From the NCBI GenBank assembly GCA_921293015.1, contig OV121096.1, positions 9,117,000 through 9,180,999 of the forward strand: a stretch of DNA of 64,000 nt. Reading direction: 5' to 3'. Below, piece by piece: positions 1 through 11,881 of the stretch (its first letter is position 1; each line of letters starts with the position of its first letter). Made by a program: the position numbers and the translations under genes. Source of the DNA: Phorcus lineatus. Its lineage: Eukaryota; Mollusca; Gastropoda; Trochida; Trochidae. A model generated the notes under the pieces. The model searched no databases, was not told the DNA's origin, and saw only the letters and a program-made list of their open reading frames with translations.

Positions 1-1841
1 AAAACTTGTCCTGTACATTTTAGTCGAACCTTTAACAAGTTCCATCTTTTTCTCTTCATACTGGCGGTAATTTTTGCTTTTCAATAATCAAGACTCAGTG
101 TATGATAAGTGTACAGTTATTCACCGTCACGGTCGAGGGGTTGTTGACTTGGCCCTGACCTCTCATTCTCCCACCCAGGACTTTGAAACAGTGATGTTTC
201 GGTTGGTTGACGGTTTCCGCTAGACTTTATAGAGTTTATACTGCACGAAACACCTTATGTCACTAAGGTAGCCTTGAATAGTGCAATGTTAAAGAATGTA
301 TTTAAGGTTAACCTTATTGTAAAGTTGCTTTTGAACAACGACCCCCTGATACATAAACAGATTTGCATATATATACTCTATAATGTTTTTCAGCTAAGAG
401 GTGACCAAGCGGCGTTAAAGGTAAATAGCCCTCACTCTGTCAGCTGAGGATGAAGAGGGGGTGAAAATAGCAACATATAGGTCCCAAGGTCAAGGTCATT
501 ATGTACTGTCGTACTAAATTTGTGTTATATCAAACGACTTGTTTCCGGGATGGCTGAAAAAACACGAATAACGGTATGTAAGCATACTTTTAAGTATGAT
601 TTTAACTGTTGTTACAACTAGATGAGATAAACAACCTGTTCATGGAGAATATCATGTTAATGAATCGCTATTAACTGTGCTTTGGGGTTGGTACATCAGT
701 GTATAAAAAACGATATCTCAACCTTTCATGCCCAAGCAAAGAAAAGAAACAACTCACTCATGATAACATTTCGGGAAAGCTGAGTTTCTTTCATACAAAG
801 ATACTCGCATGAATTTCATATAAAAAGCACGTAAATTATGTAATTCTTTGACTGGAAAGGCGTTATTAAAACTCTGCACACTTTCTTAAAATGACCTAAT
901 GCTAAAGTCTCAAGACGATATCAAGATTGTTTGTTGCAGTAAATTCTTAATTTGCTAGTTTTTGGGACCGGCTGTCGATAGGACGGATCACTGAACACGT
1001 TTCACCTATAATGCATAAATGTCTCCTTTTCATTTACGATTCATGGTTCGCAGCTCGTGTTAATTTTGTAACAATGTTTTACATGAGTATCTATAAGCAT
1101 GTTGAACGCTAGTGGGTAAAATATGGGAAACGAACGATAGTCTTTGACCAATCTATTGAGGATTTATAAGAAAGATAAAATACAAAGCCCATGCCTGTGT
1201 CAGTGTACCGGGTAAGAACTGTGAAGTGCTCATGCACGTGCTGCCTAATAACTCATTGATGACAGAGGTTAAAGGCACTCGTGTACACCAATATAACAAT
1301 GGCTAATCAACCATATTAGTAATTTAGAAAAATGTAAGTATTCTGGCTATATGAAGTTCAAAAGATCGGAGGTAAATAATGCAACGTTGATAGATGAACT
1401 ATGATATTGGCATTGTTGAAAATTTTGCATCCAGCCTCAGAAAACAAAAATATATAGCAATGCTTACACTGTGTATAAGAAATGTGTGAAGTTGCAGATT
1501 AATATTGATAAAGAATAATTCATCTTCTGTCCTCAATTAAGCGGTTATAATAGATTAAAAAACTGAACATTCAATATTTACAATTTTTGCACAAACGATA
1601 TTTATGATTTTTTACGTCTATTGGAGTCTTCCTCATTGATGGCGGTTTATTTGTTAGGTAAGTATATTATTTCATTTGTAGAAAGCTAAAGTGAGTGCAT
1701 ATATATATGCAGCGCAACTGGTTAAACGTTTGGGATAGGTTTCTTGACACAAAGGATTTGCAGGAATTGTCCCGTCATTTATGGAAAGAATTACGAATTG
1801 ATTTTCATCTTATCATCGACAAATGTACCTTTTTATCATAG
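1..1841. other. 5' flank of sulfotransferase gene; no coding exon established
   Basis: AT-rich sequence with no recognisable protein-coding exon. The missing first exon(s) and promoter of the sulfotransferase should lie here or outside the window. One short candidate is an ATG at 1640 followed by six codons and a strong GTAAGT donor at 1659, but its phase does not fit the best acceptor at 1841. A solo transposon end lies at 1269. Confidence 0.5.
1269..1300 (+). repeat. Solo terminal repeat of TTAA-type MITE family
   Basis: TTAAAGGCACTCGTGTACAC matches the ends of the element at 13152-13741 and, inverted, the right end of the copy at 61389. No inverted partner was found nearby, so this is a solo or decayed end. 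Confidence 0.4.
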
Positions 1842-4800
1842 ACGGACGGCAAAGCGGATGATCGGAAAAACGAAGAAGCTGACATCGTTTACTTCACTGA
1901 TAGGGGAGGCAACTCTCTCAAACTACAACAGTTTAATGGCAGGTATTATCTCCCCTTTGCAAGGCCAGCCGATTTGAAAGGCATCCGCAGCCTCGAGATG
2001 AGACAAGATGATATATTGCTGGTTACATATGCCCGAACAGGTAATAATTATGTTTTGATGAGGCAGGTGTTACCTCCCTTTAAAAATAAACTAGAAAACT
2101 AGAGTTATTCCTCTTTGCAACCTTGCGTTATGGATAATAGGAGATAAATGATTATGATAGTAGCTTTATATGTTTAGATAGTGGATTTCGAATATCCTCA
2201 TTCATACTTAAATGAAACGAAATATTTGGATTTGAAAAAAATGTGTCATTTTATGGTTTCAAATTAGCAAATATTGCACCTAGAGGACCGTCGCATGGGA
2301 AGCAGGCCGGTTTCTGTAATATGATATACTTCATCGGGTAAAAATCACTATATTTTCTTCACATTTTGCGTATTGCAGGAACGCACTGGCTGTTCGAGAT
2401 GATATCTATGTTGATGAGTGGGAAGGCAGAAACTGTCCAAAAGTCCAAAATCAAGCACCAGCTAGAGCTGGCTACCGCAAGTGACCTCTCTGACCTTCCC
2501 TCGCCACGTGTCCTCAATACTCACGTTGGCTTTCCCGAGCTGCCGACTCAGCTGGTCGAGAAGAAGGTCAAGGTCATCTACTCCTTCCGGTAAGTAACCA
2601 TGGTAACCAAACCTGACCGTAACTTCGTTTACGGTTAATTTAACGTCTATTTGAATGCCATATCTGGTCGAAGTTGAGCGTTTCCCTACCAATAAGGGAA
2701 AAGGAGATTATGCCAGTTCATGTAACTCGAGTATTCATGAGGGTAAAAAGTAAATCAACGCCCGTTTCTGACATTGTTATTTTTCTGGGACAGTTTCAAA
2801 GAAGATCAAACCAAGAATCAAACTAGATCAATGATTGAGAGACATGATATTTGATAATTAATTTCCTTAATTTAAATATTATATTGTAACCATAGATATA
2901 CTGGATAATAGATACATGAGTAACGCGTATTATGATGTTGCAGGGACCCTAAGGACGTGGCCGTGTCTTTGTACAACTGCTACCTGGGCTACCCGACCAT
3001 CTGGGAGTACAGCGGACACTTCAAGGACTTCCTCTACCTCTTTCTCGAGGGCAAAGGTGGGAGCATTTCCAAAGGCAGTTTATAAGAGAATACTAACCTT
3101 GTGTAAAGGAATATAGTTCGTTAAGCAAGAAGATTGCATATATTTCATATAGATTTTAAAATGTCTCTTTTATTGCGCCAATAAAAACAAATATTTACGA
3201 TGATTCACCGATATTGTCATGCGGCTTATGAGTTAATTGGGATCCTGTACCATTAATGTCCACACCCAAGATGATCACAGAAATGTTCAATAGGATTCAT
3301 ATTCAGCGACCAAGCTGAGCATGATAGTATCATAAAACGTTTCTAATTGTCAACAAACTGTTATTGGCAATGTCTTGAATCATCATATTTGAATATCACA
3401 TTATTTGCTGCGTCTTTAGGGATTTAGCAACATCAGGTTTTATGTTGACAGTCCTATCGGTGTATTTGCATGTCAATGAATGGGGCCATTCCTATTAAAC
3501 ATATGTACTATGAATACAGAATACACGAATACATCCAAATACAGTTAAAACACGTCACTGGTGGCTTGGTTGTTATATTTTGATTCGACAGCTTGATGAA
3601 GAAAATCACCTTTCTTCGATGCTACGATTATGTGGTATTTTAATAATTCAATATTTGCAAATTTGTGGACATTTTATAAATGTATGTATTTGGACAAAAC
3701 TTAGTTGTGAATTGGCAAAAATACAATCGTGAAGAAAAGGAGGTCACCGTGAAAGTCGCTTTCTCTTCCCACAGGGGTAGCTCAGTCATAAATTCTTATG
3801 TTAACCTCTGATCTAATACGAGCTCTTCTCGGGATTCCTGTAGGGTTCCTCCAGCGGTAAAATATCGCTAAACAAACTATCTGCAAAATTTCAGCATATG
3901 GAAACATCGCATGCATTGATATCATTTTAGTTGTTACCGAGGCAGTTGAATGACTGTGTCTGTAAAGGAGACAGACAGAAGTGCACATTCGAATGAAGTT
4001 TACCTTTCCCGAAGCATACTATTATAACTGAGGCTTTTCGAATGGTAACTTTCAGCGTCGCTGATTGCACAACTAACTTCCATTGCATCCTATCAGGCTT
4101 CTTCATATCTAGACCGAGAAACGCTTGTATTGGGACAGAAGTTAGTATAGGGGTGTATGAAGGAGCTACCCCTGTTGAGAAAGAAGATTATAGAACTGTT
4201 CCTTTAAGAGTATCGATGTAGGGAATATCTCTTAAGAGACAAACGAATATAAATGAATTGTAAGTTCAATATTTGATTCAAACCCCAATAATAATTATTA
4301 TCATTAAAATATTCATTTCCTTGTAGTTGACGGTAACGGTGTGTTTCTACATTACCGAGACACGGAAAGGTTCATGGACGAGAACCCGGATGTCCCGTTC
4401 CATATAAAAACATATGAGAGTATGTCCGAGGTAGGTCATAAACAAAGTTTTAGGAAATCAAAGGTTTTTTTTCCCAAACGATAAAAATGTCTAACAAAAA
4501 TACACTTTGCATGGACTTAACTATGTTGACTATTATGAATATGATTTATATAACCTACATATTTCAAGTTCATTTAGATGAACGTTTGTTAGAAATTAAT
4601 ACCATTTATACTGAAAGTGAACTTATGTAACATTGTTGAATTATGGATTAAATTACCTGTAATTTAACAAGTACTTGTACTTTAACCTTTATGTGGTTGG
4701 TACAGACATTCGTTATTGCCGGATGCTGACACTCATACGTGAAATTCCTACTTGTGTTTTGCATAATTATAAATGTATCAATTTAACAATTATGAATTGT

Positions 4801-5905
4801 GTTTCAATGTTTCCTAAAAGCCCATTTCACTATCACTAATTGTTGTAACTTTCCTTTTTTATAGTGATAGGCACAAGTCTAACCAAAAGATTTTGTTCAT
4901 AATACTTCAACCTTAAATTTACACTAAAACATTAACCTTAACCTCTTGAAAAGCAAATCTAGATTGGGAATCAACAAGTGAAAATTTAGTGGTCCCTTAC
5001 TAGATTTGATGAAATATTTTATTCAAGCCTTTAGTGATAGTTTAGGTCAATACCGCAGTGCATCTGCTTTAAAGTTTAAGTTGTTTTGACTCTGAAAAGT
5101 TCCTATGTAAAATCATTTTTGTTGAACTCTGAAAAGTTCCTATGTAAAATCATTTTTGTTTAACTCTGTAAGAGTTCCTATGTAAAATCATTTTTGTTTA
5201 ACTCTGAAAAGTTCCTATGTAAAATCATTTTTGTTTAACTCTGAAAAGTTCCTATGTAAAATCATTTTTGTTTAACTCTGAAAAGTTCCTATGTAAAATC
5301 ATTTTTGTTTATCTCTGTAAGAGTTCCTATATGTAAAATCATTTTTTTTTAACTCTGTAAGAGTTCCTATGTAAAATCATTTTTGTTTAACTCTGTAAGA
5401 GTTCCTATGTAAAATCATTTTTGTTTAACTCTGTAAGAGTTCCTATGTAAAATCATTTTTGAACTCTGTAAGAGTTCCTATGTAAAATCATTTTTGTCAT
5501 TTTTTAATTCGTTTACATTTTTTTACGAAAGTCGTTATAGTTAAAACCTTCGGATAATTTTTTTAAAAAAAGGGAACATTTTTTTCACTACACAACTTCA
5601 CTATACAAGGAATAGATAAATGGTATGTCTGAAACGATTTCGTCGTTTTTCAGAAGAGGCATTGGGCCAAAAAGAAACATCTTATTTTCTTATATCTGCA
5701 ATAAACGTTCATTACAATATATTTGCGGCAAATCTTCGGTCGAAGAAGAAAACTTTGGTTACAATTATGATATATGTTTTGTCCTTTACAAAATGATATT
5801 CGAAATGACATTTTTATGAGATAGTAATTTATATTGCATTCTTGAACCTAGTGTTGAATAAAACCCAGCCACAGGGGCGTAGGAACAGGGGGGGCGGGGG
5901 GGTGA

Positions 5906-5946
<41 letters not shown>

Positions 5947-7522
5947 CTGGGGCCCCCACTTTTTTTAAGCCCCCCCCCCCCCCCCACACTTTCTTTTTAA
6001 GCCCCCCCCCCCCACTTTTTTTTTCGAAATGTTTTTTTCAAATTGATTATTTTCCCCTTTTTTACTACATATTTCCCAATAACTGGTCTAGTATTGTTAC
6101 AAAACAGTTACTATGCACTACTTTGAGGGTAGTTTCTAAAACTACTCTGAGCGTAGAACTAAAAAATCCAATCATCCTAATTGACGATAAGATGGGGTAA
6201 GCAGTAAGTGTCCTTTTTTTTTTTTTTTTTTTTTTTTGGTTACAAAATTTCAATCCAAGCCCCCCCCCCCACTTTCAAATTCGCTCCTACGCCCCTGAGC
6301 CAGATATGCTGCTGCAGTATTATGGGAATCATCTTTAAGTATGTGATAGGAATATGACTTTTCTTCATCTTCGAAAAATGTTAACCTTTATTTGCAGGAT
6401 GGCTGAAAAAAAGTCGACCTTTATACATAATATTTGGACTTATTTCAAAATTAATAAAACAATTTTTTTAGCAGCTGTACGCATATCATTGGTTAAAACA
6501 TTCCTATAAGGGTGACAAAGAGAAGCGGAGGCGAGTAGCTTCAAACCTACCACGGTATTGACATGTCCCTATGTCACCCTTGACGGAATGTTATAACAAA
6601 TTTATTTTACTGAATGTTTTAATCGACAAATATAGAAACTGAGATGTACCAAAACCTCTTGGTGAGTATAACCACTGGTTCAATGGTTAGACACGCTCAC
6701 TATTCCTGCTTATTTCTTCGAGGGGTAAAAATAATTATCACCCAATCAAGAGGGTGGTATCAGTAGTTACCCATGTTCACGTTGACCAATCAGCGATCGG
6801 TAGGATGAGGTAGGATAAACGTCTTTTGATGCTACATGTATAACTGAGCTCTACGACCCGCCATGCATTATTTGTCTCCAGAACAGGCTGCTGGAGGTTC
6901 AGAAACTATCGGACTTCCTTGGTCTGGAGAGAAACGATAAGCTGTGTCAGGAAGTGGCCGACAAGTGTGAGTTCAATCGGATGAAAAAGGACAAGTCTGA
7001 CTACACCGTCAAGTTTGATGACCGGAATCCTCTCTACAGAAAAGGTATTTTTCTGCCATAAGAATTTAAACCATAAGAATTGAAGACTTGTTAATAGATA
7101 TACTCTCAGACAATAATTTATTCAAGTTATTTAAAGAATTCGGAAAAAGCATAATAACATTTACGTTATTACACAAAAGCTAAGCATTCTATGTTTTATA
7201 TGTAAATGACGAGTGCTCACGGTCGCGTCGTACATGCCTTCATTTCTCAATACGTACATCATTACTTCACTGGAAGCACTATGGTATCAGCTATTTCAAA
7301 TCAGAATCAGTTTGTCCACCTCCTTGTCCATGTTGCTATTGTTTAACATTAACAGTCTATTAGTTTTTAAATCTATTTTAAAAATTAAAATCCGTAGGTA
7401 TAGTAGGTGACTGGAGGAACTACTTCACAGGGGAGATGCTGGAGGACTACTACCGTGTCTATGAGGAGAAGATGGCGGGGTCAAGGTTTTATAATCTGTA
7501 TTCAAGGGACAAATGTCAATAA
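1842..7522 (+). CDS. Cytosolic sulfotransferase (SULT family), six exons, start exon missing
   Basis: Transfers sulfate from PAPS to a small acceptor in the cytosol; the acceptor cannot be read from sequence. Coding exons: 1842-2040, 2379-2589, 2944-3056, 4327-4430, 6882-7044, 7398-7522. All junctions are GT-AG, phases agree, and they total 915 nt (304 residues plus TAA). Visible motifs: the PAPS 5'-phosphosulfate loop VTYARTGTHW (exon 1/2 junction), the catalytic-base motif RVLNTHVGFPELP, the 3'-phosphate motif YSFRDPKDVAVSLYN across exons 2/3, and the C-terminal RKG..GDWRNYFT motif across exons 5/6. The length is typical of the family (about 290-300). The frame is closed by TAG at 1839-1841, which doubles as the splice acceptor, so the start ATG must lie in an upstream exon. 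Intron 4 carries a minisatellite and a hAT-like element. AATAAA signals lie at 7518 (overlapping the stop) and 7808; the latter is the likelier site. Confidence 0.9.
3771..4175. mobile_element. MITE, family with ACAGGGGTAGCTC ends (copy A)
   Basis: Lies in sulfotransferase intron 3. The left end ACAGGGGTAGCTCAGTCAT is inverted at the right as ATGAAGGAGCTACCCCTGT, and similarity continues about 50 bp inward through CTTCTGTCCCAATAC-type sequence. The interior shares a stretch ending in TTGTTACCGAGGC with the copies at 15128-15549 and 28810-28980. No coding capacity. A target-site duplication is not clear. Confidence 0.65.
5089..5499 (+). repeat. 37-bp minisatellite, about 11 copies, two variants
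   Basis: Tandem array in sulfotransferase intron 4. Each unit holds TCCTATGTAAAATCATTTTT preceded by either CTCTGAAAAGT (variant A) or CTCTGTAAGAGT (variant B). Reading left to right the order is A A B A A A B B B B B. Copies are almost identical, so the array is young or homogenised. Confidence 0.95.
5888..6028. repeat. Homopolymer tracts: long poly-G then poly-C
   Basis: A nearly uninterrupted G run around 5908-5946 is followed by C runs around 5981-5995 and 6003-6013. Length is likely unreliable in any assembly. The G run could form G-quadruplexes on the + strand, and the G and C runs could pair as a hairpin. Confidence 0.9.
6213..6237 (+). repeat. Poly-T tract
   Basis: Uninterrupted T run of about 25 bases inside the transposon at 5872-6297. 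Confidence 0.85.
6492..6597. repeat. Short inverted repeat (fold-back element)
   Basis: The left arm with AACATTCC..AAGGGTGACA is inverted at the right as TGTCACCCTTGACGGAATGT. Arms are about 25 bp with a few mismatches around a spacer of about 55 bp. Probably a tiny MITE in sulfotransferase intron 4. Confidence 0.5.
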
Positions 7523-8089
7523 AAATGGAAAAACTCATACTAATCAAAGCTCCTTTCCCGAACCAACCAACAATTTTACCAATCTCGATAAATTAAGATC
7601 GTTATCAATCCTTTGCATTGTCACGTATTGCATCAAATGAGCTCATTTTAATGAGATTGAATGTTTTAGTGATGACTCCAAATTTCTCAACACGCCACAT
7701 ATACAATGTACGAATTATCATCATAGAGTAGAATTTTATATTTAAGGTTTGTCTATTTTAACCGCATAGTCAAACATTTATGTGATAACATATGAATGAA
7801 CATACTGAATAAAATTGAAAAAATGTATATCTGCTTTTTCATTACATATACAACCATTTTCTTTATCAAAGCAGTGCTTACATTTTATGTAAAACTACTG
7901 AAATACTTCTTTTGCGTAATCATAAAGTCTAAATGTTAAGGTATCTAATTTCTACTAAGAGGATAGAAAATGGAGCCATTGGCTCTGCAGCTCATCAGAC
8001 TATCCATAATTTATTTTAGAAAAACCAAAAAACAAACAAAAAAACAACATAAACCCAAAAGGGTCGCCATTTGGGGCAACAGAATAACA

Positions 8090-8375
8090 AAATTTATAAG
8101 GGGTAATATATAGGGGGTCACTGGGTCACCAAATCAATAGATTAGAATCCTCTTTAGCCATGGATTAGAATCCTCTTTAGCCATGGAGTCTGTACACAAG
8201 GTTTCGAGTTGTCCAGGTGGCCCTTATTAGAGGTCATGGGGTCGTCAAATCTAAAAATTAGAATACCCATCAGCTTAGAAGTCTGTACACAACTGTAACA
8301 CAAGGTTTCAGCTTTCTATGTCTCTTTTTAGGTCGTAACCCTTGGGGTTCAGTTAGGGGTCACAGGGTCATCAAG
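8090..8375 (+). repeat. Degenerate tandem repeat of about 110-130 bp, with a nested 23-bp duplication
   Basis: Roughly two and a bit units, each starting GGGGTCACNGGGTCA-like and containing ATTAGAAT and GTCTGTACACAA followed by AAGGTTTC. Within the first unit, ATTAGAATCCTCTTTAGCCA is directly repeated. It lies between the convergent genes ending at 7522 and 8848. Confidence 0.6.
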
Positions 8376-8847
8376 AAGAGCCAGATGAGCTAAAAATGAA
8401 ACACACCGAGTTTTTTTTATGACTGATGTAAACTACTGTAAAAGCAGTATCCTTGTAAATACATGTTTACATTGCCCGGGAAGAAAAACTATTAATGTTG
8501 TCGAGACAACATTTAATAAAAGAGGCAACACAACATTGAGAAGAAGTAATTTAATAAGAAAAAGGTGCAAAAAAGTCTGGAAGGCGTTCAGTGAGATTAG
8601 TCACGTCATCGTACCAGCTTTATACCGTAAGAAAGATCCGTGCAAAGATTTTACTACCGCTTCACATTTTGCCCATAACTTTCATTGAATAACTCCCGCA
8701 TTGTCTCCAAGAGCATGGAATAGTTTTTCAGTCGATCATCTGAAATTCACCGAAATTTCAAATTTGAATTAGCGGCGTAAATGGTGTCAGCTACAAAGGC
8801 TTAATAAATCCATACGGTGAACTTAAAATTCTGAAACTTCTTTGGAA

Positions 8848-11811
8848 TCACCCTCTGTGTACCAGCATAACCAGAAGGAACATAGCACAGTTGAGTATCA
8901 TCATCACAGCCGGCGCCCCGCACCCTGCAAAATAATGAAATCATCGTATACTGACTGCATCATTACTTAAATATCCTACCACATTCTCTCAAAAAAGTTT
9001 TAACTCAAAAATTTTCTTTCCACATTCGATCACCAAAATGCAACGCATAATTTATCTTACCACATTCTGTCACAAAAGCGGTAACCCAATACATATCTTT
9101 CTGCATTTCTTAACAAATGAGATAATTCAAAACTAATATTTCCATAGCCGTTCACAAAGTAGGCGACTCAAAATTCATCTCCTCACATTCTTCCACAAAA
9201 GAGGAAATCAGTTTTTATCTTTCCACATTCACAAAAATGCTGGTTACCCAAAACTTTCCATATTCGTTCACAAAAATACAACTCAAAATGTATCTTCACA
9301 TATTCTTTCATAAAAGAGATTACGCAAAATGTATCTCTACACATTCGTTGACAATGGAAACAACTAAAAATTCCCCTCCCCACATTTATTCACAGAAGCG
9401 CTAATCCAGTTCATATCTCTCAACATTCTACCACAAAAGAGATTGCGGAACATTTATCTTCTTTCATAAATGTAGTTACGAAAGATTTATCTCCTCAAAT
9501 TCTTCCAAAGACTGGTTACAAGAACCACATTCCAAATTTCCACGTTCGTACACACAAACGTAACTCAAAATTTATCTTCCCATTTTATTTCATAAAACAG
9601 GTTACTCAAAATTAATATTCCCACATTCTCTTAACAGAGGTTACTCAAGACAAATTCCCATGTCTCCCAAAAAGGGACGCTCAAAATCGATCTTTCCACT
9701 TTCTATAACTGCAGAGATAACTCAAAATTCATCTTTCACATTCTTTCATAAAAACAGTTATGGAACATTTATCTTCCCACATCCGTTCAAGCGAATACGA
9801 TTTCCAAGATTTTCTTCAAAGACGTTTCTAACGTCAAATCCTCTTCCGAAAACATTACGTCCAATATCATCATTATATAATATCATTATTCTGTTAAGAG
9901 CCAGTGGTTTGGTATCTGCCGAGCGAAAGCGAGTAAGCTACCGATACCATCTACGATTTTTTTTTCAAGTAGTATAAAATTTACGGAAACCTGTTGGGTA
10001 TTGTTTATTCAGTATCTTTTCCTTTCTGGATAATCTATCAAATAAAAAAAACGTGAATAACGTTGCCTCTCTGTTTGTTCCGTTTTACTCACCGCTGTGG
10101 TGTGTGGTTGATTCCACGTGCCCGCCGCCACCTGCGGCCGCTGTCGTCTCGCCGTTAACCTGGGTACCAGCGAGGATGAGGACAACTGCGTAGATAGGAA
10201 GGAAGATATATCAATGATCATGTACGCGAAAGAATGCTTTGAGGGTCATTTAGAAGTTGTTTGGATGAATGATTTCTATTCATTTTGGTATTGACAGTGG
10301 TGTTATTACCTCAACCGAAGCATGGTGTAATGAAGGAAGTAAGATTTTATAAAACTAGTTTTCATTTCAATGAATGACTTATAGATAACAAATATTACCT
10401 ATATATGTTTAATAAACATAATAGTAAATGCATGAGTTATGAATAATTTAATGAATTATTTATTTAGGTACAAAGAAGATTTTGTGAACAACAATGCCTA
10501 ATGTTAAAATTCACGTTTCGGAGTATATGCTTATTCCTTCATCAGGTGGGATGTAGGGAATATGATAAGGGATACATATAAACCATTGAAAAGAAACATG
10601 AAACCATTGAAACGTTAACACAGTCGGAAGTTAAGTTGGTTTGTATGTACGCGTTGCAATCAAAGTGAGGCTGAAAAAGACACTCCTTAATTTTCATGAT
10701 AATTTATTGGCTTTAGTAAGTGTCAAAATGTTAATTCTTTTATTCATTCATTAAAAATTACTACATGACAAGTATTAATTTTCATTAAAAATAGTAAACA
10801 CCTGTATAAATGTGCCAAAGCTTAAACACATTACAATGTACATTGATGCTATTTGCATAATATTAAGATAATTTCAAGTCATTTTTTTTCTCTTTGCTGC
10901 TTTAGATAAGTTTTCAAAATGCCTTGACTTATAGGCGCGCGCCATTACCTTTTTAATCAAAACAGCATCTTTCTACATTTATATCGTAACTCTACTATTC
11001 GATACAAGGATGTTTATCGTTATTTAAATGTCAGTATTTCTCGATAGAATGACACCATCAGTAAAATTTGGCAAATCTTACTCAAGGAATGTCTCTTTAA
11101 AACACAAATATGCATTAAAACAACAACATCAGAAACAAAACCTGAGCATACTGTTGCTACTAATTCAGAGACCACAACGTTATACCAACTGATAACCGCA
11201 ATTCAAAAAGAATATCTTGTTCGAAATTAAATAAATTTCTCTAAACTTTATAAAAATTGAATAATTATGAAATTATATTTAAACTTTACGGCTTCGGGAG
11301 AAGTAAAAAACTGCAGTTTACCATTTGTGCCGTGCTTATTTCTAATCCTTTTTTACATGTTGTACAAACATGGTTCTCACATTGTGCCGATATTAGTGAA
11401 AGTCGTGTGCCTCCGATGTATATATTCGTCCTTTTTTCAGATGTTTTTTTGAAAAAAAAGTTAATTTTGACTAATTCTGGAAACTAATAACGATCAACAA
11501 TGCCCCGTTCTTCTTCAGCGAGGCTTTCCACACTAGTAGCGGCGGTGAATGACTTCTCTTTTTGTTTGCTATTTTTGTTTTGTCATTGATATGCGTCATT
11601 CTTTGTAAACTTAATAAACCTCTAAGCAACCGATAAATTATCCTAAAGTGTTTAGCTCATTTTGTTAAAATCATTTTTTATAACATAGATGGGAAAACCA
11701 AAATCTCCCCTCAACTTTTGTTTCGATAAAAAATACCCAGATAGAATTATAGAATTCATAAATAGTTTTACTGTACTCACCAGCACTGAAAAGTAAACAG
11801 GCAGTCTTCAT
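8848..11811 (-). CDS. Small secreted/anchored peptide (66 aa, signal peptide plus hydrophobic C-tail), three exons
   Basis: Not recognised as a known family. Coding exons on the minus strand: 11811-11781, 10185-10093, 8924-8848. All splice sites are standard (two GTGAGT donors, acceptors CTACGCAG and TTTTGCAG), phases agree, and the total is 201 nt (66 residues plus TGA). Residues 1 to about 22 form a classic signal peptide starting MKTACLLFSAVV. Residues 23-41 are a short polar stretch with ETTAAAGGGGHVESTTHHS. Residues 42-47 (GCGAPA) are small residues suited to a GPI omega site, and residues 48-63 are strongly hydrophobic, ending in VHRG and TGA. This layout is that of minimal GPI-anchored glycopeptides (CD52-like in general form) or a tiny membrane protein. 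The second exon is GC-rich, unlike its surroundings. A TATA box lies 60 bp upstream of the ATG. Alternative: a chance assembly of three open segments, made less likely by matching phase, splice quality and coherent topology. Confidence 0.62.
8970..9805. repeat. Degenerate minisatellite, about 45-bp unit, about 18 copies
   Basis: Fills much of intron 2 of the small peptide gene. The recurring core reads roughly CCACATTC..TCACAAAA then GTTACTCAAAATTTATCTT. Units differ strongly from one another, indicating an old array. Reading frames across it are an effect of the repeat, not genes. Confidence 0.85.
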
Positions 11812-11870
11812 GTTGGTTCGAATTCGTCTCCAGAAATCTCCAGAAGAAATGTTGTCGTCAGGCCAAACGA

Positions 11871-11880
11871 ATATTTATAA
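11871..11880 (-). promoter_or_regulatory. TATA box of the small peptide gene
   Basis: On the minus strand the sequence reads TTATAAATAT, an excellent TATA box, 60 bp upstream of the ATG at 11811. It implies a transcription start near 11840-11850 and a 5' UTR of about 30-40 nt. Confidence 0.55.
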
Positions 11881-11881
11881 T

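Larger units (their letters stand above)
5872..6297. mobile_element. Non-autonomous DNA transposon with G-rich inner ends
   Basis: Perfect 13-bp terminal inverted repeats CAGGGGCGTAGGA (5872-5884) and TCCTACGCCCCTG (6285-6297), flanked by a direct repeat AGCCA at 5867-5871 and 6298-6302. The CAGGG end is typical of hAT-like elements; a 5-bp duplication is short for hAT (usually 8). Just inside each end is a long G tract (C tract on the right), plus internal poly-C and poly-T runs. It lies in sulfotransferase intron 4. No coding capacity. Confidence 0.75.

Noticed and set aside
1640-1659. ATG plus six codons before a GTAAGT donor as sulfotransferase exon 1
   Set aside because: It ends in phase 1, which does not fit the acceptor at 1841; a compatible acceptor at 1854 lacks a pyrimidine tract.
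5786-5989. Proline-rich frame on the - strand
   Set aside because: It is the translation of the poly-G tract of a transposon.
8820-8924. Alternative frame of the last small-peptide exon (GCDDDTQLCYVPSGYAG)
   Set aside because: It does not match the phase left by the preceding exon; the in-phase frame gives a coherent hydrophobic tail.
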